DNA of 29,407 nucleotides, taken from a virus. Both the position numbers and the translations under genes were made by a program. Location: positions 1-29,407 of IMG/VR virus record IMGVR_UViG_3300032213_000902; one strand, given 5' to 3'. Below the pieces are notes generated by a model. That model had not been told where the DNA came from. It worked only from the letters and a program-made list of their open reading frames with translations, and did not search any database. Shown here piece after piece: positions 1 through 6,603 of the stretch (within the stretch, counting starts at the first letter, position 1; every line of letters starts with the position of its first letter).

Positions 1-345
1 TCTGCAGCAGAAGCAACTGCTTCAGCAGACGCTACTTCAAAGGCTAATGCTGCACAGTCTGCAGCAGCAACTGATGCAACTAGTAAGGCAAATGCTGCAC
101 AATCTGCAGCAATCTCAGCAGCAGCAACTGATGCCACAACTAAGGCAGCAACTGCCAAGTCAGAGGCTATCTCAGCAGCAGCAACAGATGCTACTACAAA
201 GGCTGACGCAGCAAAGTCATTTGCTACAGCAGCAGATACAACTTTGCGGACAGCAGTTACAACTGATATTGCAACAGCAAAGTCAGAAGCAATTTCTGCA
301 GCAGCAACAGATGCATCAACTAAGCGTGATGCAGCAAAGACTTAT
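1..345 (+). repeat. Degenerate in-frame repeats coding the Ala-rich fibre shaft
   Basis: Successive in-frame units centre on gcaactgatgc/gcaacagatgc followed by act-aag-gca type codons, and the phrase tctgcagcag or tcagcagcag recurs. Spacing is roughly 14-20 codons and imperfect. The pattern is protein-coding (A-A-T-D-A-T-x-K-A), not a DNA-level regulatory array. Confidence 0.7.
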
Positions 346-975
346 GCTGATGGACTTATTACAACTGAAATCTCAGCACGTAACTCAGCAATTACTACAG
401 CCGTAGATGCTCTTTCAACTTCAGATATTGAAGAAGGAACAAACAAGTACTTTACAGATGCAAGAGCAGTAGCAGCAACTTCTGGAGCAATCACTGCAGC
501 AGTTAATGCAATTAATACAGACGCTATTGAAGAAGGAACTTCAAACCTCTACTTCACAAATGCTCGTGCACTTACAGCAGTTGGCGGATCTGTAACAACA
601 GCAATCGCAAATGGAGATGGAACAGCATCACCAACATACCTAGCAGTCAAGTTGGGTACAATTGCAAAGGAATTCGCAGCAACAGTTGCAGTTCCAACAG
701 CATCAACAGCAACAGCATTCTCTTGGGCACATGCAGATTTCAGATCTGCTAAAGTCCTTGTAAAAATCAAGAATGGAACACACACTGAAATCTCAGAGTT
801 ACTTCTAACACTTGATACTTCAAATAATATTGCTATCACAGAATACGCACTTGTTGGAACAAATGGCACACTTGCCACAGTTACAGCAGACGTAGATGGT
901 GCTAACGCAAGAATTCGGGTAACAACAATTAACGCATCATCAGATGTATTCGTTGCTGGAACTCTTATTGCTTAA
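1..975 (+). CDS. Tail fibre protein, Ala-rich coiled-coil repeats (5' end missing)
   Basis: The frame is open from base 1 to the TAA at 973-975, so the true start lies outside the window and at least 324 residues are present. The first ~110 residues are Ala/Thr/Ser-rich degenerate repeats of the type A-A-T-D-A-T-T-K-A-x-A-A-K-S, expected to form a trimeric coiled-coil shaft. Residues ~140-190 carry two copies of the phage fibre motif I-E-E-G-T-x-x-Y-F-T-(D/N)-A-R-A, which is common in tail-fibre shafts. The C-terminal ~120 residues look like a compact beta-rich head domain. It is probably a long tail or side fibre that binds the host surface; the receptor is unknown. It is followed at short distance by two more fibre-type genes, which supports the role. 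An alternative is a structural whisker or collar fibre. Confidence 0.8.
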   Translation, partial: SAAEATASADATSKANAAQSAAATDATSKANAAQSAAISAAATDATTKAATAKSEAISAAATDATTKADAAKSFATAADTTLRTAVTTDIATAKSEAISAAATDASTKRDAAKTYADGLITTEISARNSAITTAVDALSTSDIEEGTNKYFTDARAVAATSGAITAAVNAINTDAIEEGTSNLYFTNARALTAVGGSVTTAIANGDGTASPTYLAVKLGTIAKEFAATVAVPTASTATAFSWAHADFRSAKVLVKIKNGTHTEISELLLTLDTSNNIAITEYALVGTNGTLATVTADVDGANARIRVTTINASSDVFVAGTLIA

Positions 976-1006
976 AAAATTAAAATAATAAAGGGGCGTG
1001 ATCACT

Positions 1007-1462
1007 TTGGCTACAGTCAATAAAGACTTCAAAGTAAAAAATGGACTACAGGTCGCAGGAACTGCAGTTTTCGGGGGAACAGTACAGGTAGCAACACCAG
1101 TATCTGCTTCTGATGCAGCAACAAAGGCGTATGTAGATTCAAAGTCAAGTCAGATGGCTTCAGGTGCAACCGCTCCTTCTAACCCAACAGAGGGTGCACT
1201 TTGGCTAGACTCTCTAACTAATAGAGTTAATGTTTATTCTTCAGCAGGATGGGTAACACTTGCTGCAATAGATGACACATTAAATCTACCAGAGCATATC
1301 CACGATACAGCAATCGATGGAACAGGATTTATTGTTACAACATTCCGTGAGGGTGGAAGTTTCAATAGTCCGCAAGGAACAGGTCTCGATGGAGGATCTC
1401 CAAGTTCAAATACTTGGGAATATTCATTCGATGGTGGTTCAGCAGTAGATAACTTCAATTAA
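1007..1462 (+). CDS. Small tail fibre / baseplate-associated protein
   Basis: A 151-residue protein. A TTG start at 1007 is preferred because AAGGGG (991-996) lies 10 nt upstream and the product then begins M-A-T-V-N-K-D-F-K-V-K-N-G-L, a familiar N-terminus of phage structural proteins. A GTG at 998 is only one base from the Shine-Dalgarno. Residues ~35-47 carry the fibre motif A-S-D-A-A-T-K-A-Y-V-D. Residues ~53-80 have the P-x-x-P-x-E-G-x-L-W-x-D...W-V-T-L pattern seen in many fibre and baseplate proteins. The Gly/Ser-rich end, with G-G-S-F and D-G-G-S turns, resembles short collagen-like or beta-solenoid tips. It sits between two fibre genes and is probably a fibre connector or tip; exact role unknown. 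Confidence 0.7.
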   Translation: MATVNKDFKVKNGLQVAGTAVFGGTVQVATPVSASDAATKAYVDSKSSQMASGATAPSNPTEGALWLDSLTNRVNVYSSAGWVTLAAIDDTLNLPEHIHDTAIDGTGFIVTTFREGGSFNSPQGTGLDGGSPSSNTWEYSFDGGSAVDNFN

Positions 1463-1469
1463 AAATTGA

Positions 1470-1478
1470 TGTTATAAT
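1470..1478 (+). promoter_or_regulatory. Extended -10 promoter TGTTATAAT
   Basis: TG-T-TATAAT lies 44 bases before the start of the next fibre gene. There is no recognisable -35 at 17 bases. Predicted transcription start is near 1485. The same 9-mer occurs upstream of the major tail protein at 20774. Confidence 0.55.
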
Positions 1479-1491
1479 AGTACAGAAAGAC

Positions 1492-1506
1492 ATCCGCAGA
1501 ACGGAT
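1492..1506 (+). promoter_or_regulatory. 5' leader hairpin ATCCG/CGGAT before RBS
   Basis: A perfect 5-bp stem (1492-1496 with 1502-1506) and a CAGAA loop sit in the predicted leader, one base before the Shine-Dalgarno AAAGGAG (1508-1514). It may stabilise the mRNA or shape RBS access. The stem is short, so chance is possible. Confidence 0.3.
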
Positions 1507-1521
1507 AAAAGGAGAATATAA

Positions 1522-2934
1522 ATGGCAACTAGAATGCAACAGCGCAGAGGAACTGCAGCCCAATGGACGGCAGCAGATCCAATTTTGGCAGCAGGAGAAA
1601 TTGGATACGAGACAGACACCAACCAGTTCAAAATTGGTGATGGCGTTAATGCATGGTCAGATCTCTCCTACTTTAAGAACTTAGAAGACTTGGGCGGTAC
1701 TCTTGATGACTACGTCCCACTAACACAAAAGGGTGCAACCAATGGTGTAGCACCACTTGATGGATCAGGAAAGATTCCTCTTGGATATCTTACAAACCTT
1801 ATCGCATCAGCACCAGAAGCACTTGATACACTTAAGGAACTTGCAGATGCAGTTACTTATGTTACAAATCAAGTTTCAGCACACAATTCAGATACAACTG
1901 ATGTCCATGGTATTGCAAATACAGGACTTCTTGCTACAACAGCAAGCGTCAACACATTAATTGGAACTCACTCATCAGACACAACAGATGTACACGGAAT
2001 TCCAAATACAGCAGTTCTAGAAACAACATCTGGAGCACAATCTAAGGCAGATGCAGCAGCACTTGCTGAAGTTAATACTCACAATGCAGATACAACTGCA
2101 GTACACGGAATTGCTGACACAGCACTTCTTGCTACAAAGGCTTATGCTGATGCAGTAGGAACAACTGAAGCCACAAGCCGTGGAACAGCAATCTCAACAC
2201 ATAATTCAGCAACAGCAAACGTACACGGAATCTCCGATACATCTGCTCTTGCTACAAAGACTTATGCTGACAATGCCGTGTCAACACACGAAGCAGATAC
2301 TACAAATATACACGGAATTGCAGATACTTCACTTCTTGCAACTAAGTCATACGTAGATACAGCAGACGCTCTTAAGGCAGCACTTGCATCACCAGCATTT
2401 ACTGGTACACCAACTGCTCCAACAGCAACAGCAGGAACAAACACTACACAGGTAGCAACAACAGCGTTCGTAGGAACAGCAGTTTCAAACCTTGTAGCAT
2501 CTGCTCCAGCAGCACTTGACACACTTAATGAGTTGGCAGCAGCGCTTGGTAGCGATGCAAACTTCTCAACAACAATGACAAATGCTCTTGCTCTAAAGGC
2601 AAGCATTGCTCAACTAGATGCAGCATCACTTGCATCATTCAATAACAAGACAACTTCTTACACAGCAGTTCTTTCAGATGAAGGAAATGTAATTGAAATG
2701 GATTCTGCTTCAGCAAACTCTGTTACAATTCCACCAAACTCATCAGTAGCGTTTCGGATTGGCTCATCTATCGATGTATTCCAAAAGGGTACAGGACAGA
2801 CTTCAATCGTTGCAGGCGCAGGCGTTACAGTTCTCAACACACCAGGACTCAAGTTCCGTGATCGTTACTCAATGGCAACATTGATCAAGCGTGATACAAA
2901 TACTTGGATCGTATCTGGCGACTTGACAGCGTAA
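1522..2934 (+). CDS. Tail fibre protein with phage-fibre N-domain and VHGI repeats
   Basis: A 470-residue fibre with its own promoter and AAAGGAG at good spacing. Residues 1-50 form the fibre N-terminal domain (Q-R-R-G-T...G-E-I-G-Y-E-T-D...K-I-G-D-G) shared with many tail fibres and with the major tropism determinant family. Residues ~110-280 hold five degenerate repeats of H-(N/S/E)-x-(D/A)-T-x-x-(V/I)-H-G-I followed by L-(A/E)-T-(T/K). Residues ~288-320 have the S-P-x-F-T-G-T-P-T-A-P...T-T-A-F-V lambda-Stf-type element, followed by an A-A-L-D-T-L-N-E-L-A-A-A-L-G helix. The C-terminal ~90 residues match the widespread tip domain with L-S-D-E-G-N-V-I-E-M, T-I-P-P-N-S-S-V and T-L-I-K-R...W-I-V-S-G-D-L. 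It is likely a trimeric receptor-binding fibre. The His pairs could bind metal, as in T4 gp37, but this is unproven. Confidence 0.85.
   Translation: MATRMQQRRGTAAQWTAADPILAAGEIGYETDTNQFKIGDGVNAWSDLSYFKNLEDLGGTLDDYVPLTQKGATNGVAPLDGSGKIPLGYLTNLIASAPEALDTLKELADAVTYVTNQVSAHNSDTTDVHGIANTGLLATTASVNTLIGTHSSDTTDVHGIPNTAVLETTSGAQSKADAAALAEVNTHNADTTAVHGIADTALLATKAYADAVGTTEATSRGTAISTHNSATANVHGISDTSALATKTYADNAVSTHEADTTNIHGIADTSLLATKSYVDTADALKAALASPAFTGTPTAPTATAGTNTTQVATTAFVGTAVSNLVASAPAALDTLNELAAALGSDANFSTTMTNALALKASIAQLDAASLASFNNKTTSYTAVLSDEGNVIEMDSASANSVTIPPNSSVAFRIGSSIDVFQKGTGQTSIVAGAGVTVLNTPGLKFRDRYSMATLIKRDTNTWIVSGDLTA
1874..2365 (+). repeat. Five imperfect repeats coding H...VHGI...LAT fibre segments
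   Basis: In-frame units centred on gt(c/a)-ca(t/c)-gg(t/a)-att/atc codons (V-H-G-I) occur near 1912, 1992, 2101, 2221 and a V-to-I variant near 2311. Each is preceded by a D-T-T-like stretch, and most are followed by L-A-T-K-x-Y. Third positions vary, so the repetition is kept at protein level. Confidence 0.65.
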
Positions 2935-2967
2935 TACAAATTTAATAGGAAAAAAAGGGAGAAACAT

Positions 2968-4320
2968 ATGGCAATTCGTAAAGGTGGTAAAGCAGGTAAA
3001 TCTGCTAAGGCTGCAGTAAGTTTTTGGGGTGTAGCCCCAGGGCAACCTTACATCGTAAGCGTAGTCCCAGGTTTTGGTGGAGCATACTTCTCATCAACAG
3101 CCGTGATTACATTCAATAAGAACATTATGGGTGCTACTCCTTCTTCTTATACAATTTTCGCTAACTCAATTTATGGAACTAGTACGTTTACAGCAACGTC
3201 TTCACCATTTACAGTTACAGGTCTAAGAGCAGGTACAGCCTACGCATTCACAATTCTTGCAAATGCTCCAATTGGTCAAACAGCAACAGAGACAACATCA
3301 ATATCGTCTTCACAGACTAACGCAGATGTAAAGTCTGTTCCTGATGCTCCAACAGGCGTTACAGCATCTTCACCATCTGGTGCAACATATGATACAGTAT
3401 CATGGTCAGCACCAGCAGATAACGGTGGAGAAGCAATTACTAACTATCAGATTGAATCTTCTGACGGAAAGTCTGCTACAGTAAATGCTCTTACAACAAA
3501 TATTGCACAAGAAGCAGGAACAGCACAGACATATCGTGTTAGAGCCTACAATGCTCAAGGTTGGTCAGAATGGTCTGCATGGTCAGCATCTGTTACAACA
3601 TTCTCATTTGTACCGTTCTCAGTATTCGGCTTCTCCCCATTTGGAGTATTTGGCTTCTCACCATTCGGTGTATTCGGCTTCTCACCATTCGGATTCTCTC
3701 CGTTCGGGGTATTCGGATTCTCTCCGTTCGGGGTATTCGGATTCTCACCATTTGGGTTCTCTCCATTCGGAGTGTTTGGATTTTCACCATTCGGCGTATT
3801 TGGTTTCTCTCCAGGAGGAGGATGTATTGCCCCTGATACTCTAGTATCAGTTGTTGGTCCAGAAGACACATACATTCAAATTCCTGCAAAGGATGTTGTT
3901 ACTGGACAAGAAGTCTGGGCGCACTCATTTAATGAAATGGATGACGAGTCTGTATCAGATCCAATGACATTGGCTTTCAATCAACTAACAGATCAGGCAA
4001 TTGTTAAAACAAATGTTGCATCTGTTGTTGAAAAAGAAATGCCAGCAACAATGACAATCAACGGAGACTCAACAAAGAAGTATTCTACAGTACAGGGAAT
4101 TCTCTACAAGAGAAACGGTATTTATGGATATATTAACACAGGACTTCTAGAAGTTGGAGACTATGTAGTGGAATACGATTACAACCTTCACTCTTTCAAT
4201 GAAATTGCAGTTACATCACTTGAAATTGATGAGACACCTTCAACAGTTTACAAGTTTGATATGGAGCCAGTCGATACATTCATCGCTGGTAACATGGTAG
4301 TACACAATCGTAAGACATGA
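2968..4320 (+). CDS. FN3-like adhesin with Phe/Gly repeat and C-terminal Hint domain
   Basis: A 450-residue protein with a start after AAAGGGAG. The N-terminus is basic (K-G-G-K-A-G-K-S). Residues ~25-118 and ~125-212 look like two fibronectin type III folds; the second has the classic P-D-A-P-T-G-V...W-S-A-P...Y-R-V-R-A-Y-N pattern. Residues 221-283 are three copies of a 21-residue aromatic repeat built from G-F-S-P-F-G-V-F. At G-G-G-C286 a Hint (hedgehog/intein) domain begins (C-I-A-P-D-T-L-V) and runs to V-V-H446-N447, ~162 residues, too small for a homing endonuclease. Only R-K-T follows, so there is no Cys/Ser/Thr at +1 and normal splicing is unlikely. The block-B His appears replaced by Gln376 (S-T-V-Q-G-I-L). 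The likely role is a surface or tail protein with autoproteolytic or crosslinking potential, like bacterial intein-like domains. It is followed 5 bases later by a sulfotransferase gene. Confidence 0.8.
   Translation: MAIRKGGKAGKSAKAAVSFWGVAPGQPYIVSVVPGFGGAYFSSTAVITFNKNIMGATPSSYTIFANSIYGTSTFTATSSPFTVTGLRAGTAYAFTILANAPIGQTATETTSISSSQTNADVKSVPDAPTGVTASSPSGATYDTVSWSAPADNGGEAITNYQIESSDGKSATVNALTTNIAQEAGTAQTYRVRAYNAQGWSEWSAWSASVTTFSFVPFSVFGFSPFGVFGFSPFGVFGFSPFGFSPFGVFGFSPFGVFGFSPFGFSPFGVFGFSPFGVFGFSPGGGCIAPDTLVSVVGPEDTYIQIPAKDVVTGQEVWAHSFNEMDDESVSDPMTLAFNQLTDQAIVKTNVASVVEKEMPATMTINGDSTKKYSTVQGILYKRNGIYGYINTGLLEVGDYVVEYDYNLHSFNEIAVTSLEIDETPSTVYKFDMEPVDTFIAGNMVVHNRKT
3628..3816 (+). repeat. Three 63-bp repeats coding a 21-residue Phe/Gly unit
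   Basis: Copies lie at 3628-3690, 3691-3753 and 3754-3816. Each encodes 8+8+5 residues: G-F-S-P-F-G-V-F twice, then G-F-S-P-F. In the third copy the last residue is Gly, leading into G-G-Cys of the Hint domain. Synonymous third bases differ among most units, although 3691-3714 and 3715-3738 are identical 24-mers. Confidence 0.9.
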
Positions 4321-4325
4321 TATAA

Positions 4326-5042
4326 GTGCTTTATCACCATCATGTGCCAAGGACTTCAGGCCTATTCATTAGATCTGGGGTCCATTTGGCTTTCCAGACA
4401 AACAAATTAAAGTCATCAATTATTTATCATGACAGGATAATTAGTCCAGAAATGTTTAAAGATGTTGAGTTTATTTCTGGGCACCTAGGAAACTATCCGA
4501 ATTTATTTATTAAAGACTTAAAATCTTTTACAATATTAAGAGATCCAGTTGAGAGGTTTGTTAGTTGGTTCTTTTTTATGTATGAAAACTCCAGAAGTTT
4601 TGAGGAACTTGAAAAGATATTTGATGAATGGCTTTATAACCCAGAGATATATCCATACCTTTCTGATATGCAAACAAAATTTTTGACGGGAACTGTAGAT
4701 GAAGCAGGATTTAACAGTACTAAAAGCATAATGGATAAGACCATGAATGAGTGGTTTCTCAAAGACTATTCATTTGATGAGTCAGTTATGCAGGCAAAGG
4801 TTGACGCTATTAGTTGCTATACAATAGAGACCAGAGGCATATTGTTGGATGACATAATTAGGTATATGAGCAAGACATATGGGTTTGTTCCAAACTTTCA
4901 ACATAGAAATATGATGTTTAACTCAAGTACATCTAAAAGGTTTAACATAACTGACAAAATGATTAATAGGATTAAAGAACTAAATCAGCATGATATACTT
5001 TTGTATGAGATGGCAAAAAGATCCAATCCAAAGCCACTTTAG
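4326..5042 (+). CDS. Sulfotransferase family protein (PAPS-dependent)
   Basis: A 238-residue protein that probably transfers sulfate from PAPS to a hydroxyl of a glycan, or possibly to a tyrosine. The 5'-phosphosulfate loop is right at the N-terminus (H-V-P-R-T-S-G, residues 6-12), in place of the usual H-I-P-K-T-G-G. The 3'-phosphate motif is at residues ~69-80 (T-I-L-R72-D-P-V-E-R-F-V-S), matching Sulfotransfer_2-type families. The only start is GTG at 4326, because the codon before it is a stop. It lies 5 bases after the Hint gene with no clear Shine-Dalgarno, so it is probably translationally coupled. The region is visibly more A/T-rich than the fibre genes, as expected for an acquired accessory gene. 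The acceptor is unknown. Confidence 0.8.
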   Translation: MLYHHHVPRTSGLFIRSGVHLAFQTNKLKSSIIYHDRIISPEMFKDVEFISGHLGNYPNLFIKDLKSFTILRDPVERFVSWFFFMYENSRSFEELEKIFDEWLYNPEIYPYLSDMQTKFLTGTVDEAGFNSTKSIMDKTMNEWFLKDYSFDESVMQAKVDAISCYTIETRGILLDDIIRYMSKTYGFVPNFQHRNMMFNSSTSKRFNITDKMINRIKELNQHDILLYEMAKRSNPKPL

Positions 5043-5048
5043 CCAATA

Positions 5049-5057
5049 TGGTATACT
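5049..5057 (+). promoter_or_regulatory. Extended -10 promoter TGGTATACT
   Basis: TGG-TATACT just after the sulfotransferase stop predicts initiation near 5064. That leaves a ~19-nt leader containing AAAGGGAG (5070-5077) before ATG 5083. No -35 match is seen. The identical 9-mer occurs at 12896 and 21541. Confidence 0.6.
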
Positions 5058-5082
5058 AGTATAAATAGCAAAGGGAGTAATA

Positions 5083-5742
5083 ATGAACAACTATCCAACG
5101 GATATTCAGAGTGTGAGCAAGTCCACTCAACCACATAAGTTTTTTGAAAGATACCTTGATAATAATCTATCAGTCCTAGCATCAGAACTACAGGACAGAT
5201 ACGAAAAGATTGAAAAAGCAAAGGTTGTAGGTGTAACTCCAGTAGGGGCTAACGAAGCATGGAAGCAATCTAATAGTGTTTCAACAATGAAGTGGAGACA
5301 GTATAATGTTTTCCAATTCCACTCAACTGGTATTTATAATTTATACAAGGCTGTTAAAGACATGACTATTGAGGCTTGTGATTACTATGGAGTTGACTTT
5401 GAAAAAGAAAAGTTTATGCTTCAGGGTTGGTTTAATATTACTCATGCTGGCAAGGGTAAACTTGATTGGCATGATCATGGTCCAACTGGTGCTCCAAATT
5501 TCCATGGTTATTATTCTGTAAGTGCAGAACCTTCAATTACATACTATAAGGTTTTTGATAAAGAGATTGAAAACCATAACAAAAATGATCGTGCAATCCT
5601 TTCTGAAATGGGACACCCACACTCAATGGCAGATTGGGACTGGGAAGGTCCAAGAATTACAGTTGCATATGATGTTATTCCATTAAGAGATATTCAAAAG
5701 TTTGGAATGGATCAAGAGCAGCATTGGATTCCTTTAGCATGA
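5083..5742 (+). CDS. 2OG-Fe(II) oxygenase-like protein, paralogue 1
   Basis: A 219-residue protein with a good Shine-Dalgarno AAAGGGAG. A double-stranded beta-helix oxygenase is suggested by H130-D-H132 after a W-F-N-I strand, the following G-Y-Y-S-V strand, a distal H180 and R191 eleven residues later in P-R-I-T-V-A-Y-D. This is the order metal ligand H-x-(H/D), metal ligand H, 2-oxoglutarate-binding R. The proximal motif reads H-x-H, not H-x-D, as in some phage-borne putative 2OG oxygenases. The N-terminal P-H-K-F-F-E-R-Y-L-D helix is shared with the next gene, its tandem paralogue. The substrate is unknown. Context next to a sulfotransferase and fibre genes suggests modification of a structural protein or a surface glycan. 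Confidence 0.65.
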   Translation: MNNYPTDIQSVSKSTQPHKFFERYLDNNLSVLASELQDRYEKIEKAKVVGVTPVGANEAWKQSNSVSTMKWRQYNVFQFHSTGIYNLYKAVKDMTIEACDYYGVDFEKEKFMLQGWFNITHAGKGKLDWHDHGPTGAPNFHGYYSVSAEPSITYYKVFDKEIENHNKNDRAILSEMGHPHSMADWDWEGPRITVAYDVIPLRDIQKFGMDQEQHWIPLA

Positions 5743-6374
5743 TAGCAATGATAAAACCAAATCATAAGTTTTTTGAAAGACACCTAGACCTAGATCTTCC
5801 AAAATTTGAGACTTCTCTTTTAAGTCTTAAAGAAAGACTTTCTTCTGAAAATGTTCCAGGGGTAAAAAATAATGATTATGAGTCAGTAGATAGAGCATCA
5901 TTTACTACTCAACTAGGAGAAAAGTATAATATTTTCCAGTTCCATGACGAGAATATTAGAGCGCTATATTCCTCAATTAGCGACATGGTTTTAGAAGCCT
6001 GCGAATATTATGGCATCGATGCTAAAAGTCAAAACTATATGATTCAGGGATGGTTTAATGCTGACAAGAATAGCAAGCCAGAGCCACTACCAAATACATA
6101 TCTTCATGATCATTTAAATGGGCAAGGCGCTCCAGATTTCCATGGATATTACTGTGTCAATGCAGAACCTTCATATACAAAATATATGATTTCAGGAGAA
6201 ACAGAGTTTTTAAATGTTAATGTTAATAACCGTGCAATCCTTTCTGAAACTGGACATGCTCATGGCATTAGCAACTGGCCTTTTGAAAAAGATAGAATTA
6301 CAATTGCCTATGATGTATCCCCATTGCAAAATATGAAAGGCTCCCCAGAGCAACATTGGGTTCCAATTCTATGA
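5739..6374 (+). CDS. 2OG-Fe(II) oxygenase-like protein, paralogue 2
   Basis: A 211-residue paralogue of the preceding protein. The start is ATG 5739, which overlaps the upstream TGA as ATGA; a longer in-frame start at 5724 would only extend into the upstream gene. Shared signatures are N-H-K-F-F-E-R-H-L-D at the N-terminus, Y-N-I-F-Q-F-H, the M-I-Q-G-W-F-N strand, H123-D-H125, D-F-H-G-Y-Y-C-V-N-A-E-P-S, N-R-A-I-L-S-E-T-G-H, distal H175 and R186 in D-R-I-T-I-A-Y-D. Both copies keep all putative metal and 2-oxoglutarate ligands, so both are probably active. Overlap implies co-translation and perhaps a heterodimer. The substrate is unknown. Confidence 0.65.
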   Translation: MIAMIKPNHKFFERHLDLDLPKFETSLLSLKERLSSENVPGVKNNDYESVDRASFTTQLGEKYNIFQFHDENIRALYSSISDMVLEACEYYGIDAKSQNYMIQGWFNADKNSKPEPLPNTYLHDHLNGQGAPDFHGYYCVNAEPSYTKYMISGETEFLNVNVNNRAILSETGHAHGISNWPFEKDRITIAYDVSPLQNMKGSPEQHWVPIL

Positions 6375-6514
6375 TTAAAAACTTCATTCGTCACCTATTG
6401 GGATACAGATCAATAGTACAGAAATGTCCTGTAACTGGAATAGAACAAACTATAACATTTAATAAACTTACTAAAAAAACAAAAGATGCACACAGAGGTA
6501 TGAGTTTTAACTAA
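6371..6514 (+). CDS. Small 47-aa basic ORF, unknown function
   Basis: The ATG at 6371 overlaps the preceding stop as ATGA, the same junction used between the two oxygenase genes, so translational coupling is likely. The 47-residue product is basic and Lys/Arg-rich, with one Cys in C-P-V-T-G-I. It starts with an amphipathic M-I-K-N-F-I-R-H-L-L and ends at TAA 6512-6514 on the edge of the terminator stem. I do not recognise it. It could be a small regulator or partner of the oxygenases, or a decayed gene remnant. Confidence 0.45.
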   Translation: MIKNFIRHLLGYRSIVQKCPVTGIEQTITFNKLTKKTKDAHRGMSFN

Positions 6515-6551
6515 CTCTCAATAACACCTTTAGGTAGAGTTTTGTTTTTTT
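6513..6551 (+). terminator. Probable Rho-independent terminator before nrdJ
   Basis: AACTCT (6513-6518) pairs with AGAGTT (6536-6541) around an inner ACC/GGT pairing, followed by a T-rich run (TTTTGTTTTTTT). It closes the sulfotransferase/oxygenase unit. The right arm can instead pair with AAAACTCT at 6553-6560. Confidence 0.6.
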
Positions 6552-6559
6552 GAAAACTC

Positions 6560-6568
6560 TGCTATACT
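6560..6568 (+). promoter_or_regulatory. Extended -10 promoter TGCTATACT for nrdJ
   Basis: TGC-TATACT lies immediately after the terminator and predicts initiation near 6575. The leader is about 29 nt with AAAGGA (6589-6594) before ATG 6604. It is too short to hold a cobalamin riboswitch. Confidence 0.55.
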
Positions 6569-6603
6569 TAACACTTAATCCGTTTTTGAAAGGACGATAA
6601 TAC

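Noticed and set aside
1-345. CRISPR-like or tandem DNA array
   Set aside because: The repeats are in frame, imperfect, without spacers, and encode a fibre shaft.
1522-2934. Diversity-generating retroelement target (N-domain resembles major tropism determinant)
   Set aside because: No reverse transcriptase, template repeat or adenine-biased variable region is visible; the N-domain is shared by many ordinary fibres.
3555-3889. Antisense ORFs over the FG repeat, including one rich in Asn/Pro/Gly/Glu
   Set aside because: They are shadows of the repeat: the periodic G-F-S-P-F codons yield periodic reverse translations. No promoter or Shine-Dalgarno is seen, and the + strand protein has clear FN3 and Hint domains.
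6569-6603. Cobalamin riboswitch before the B12-dependent reductase
   Set aside because: Only about 30 bases lie between the promoter and the start, far too few, and no B12-box-like sequence is present.
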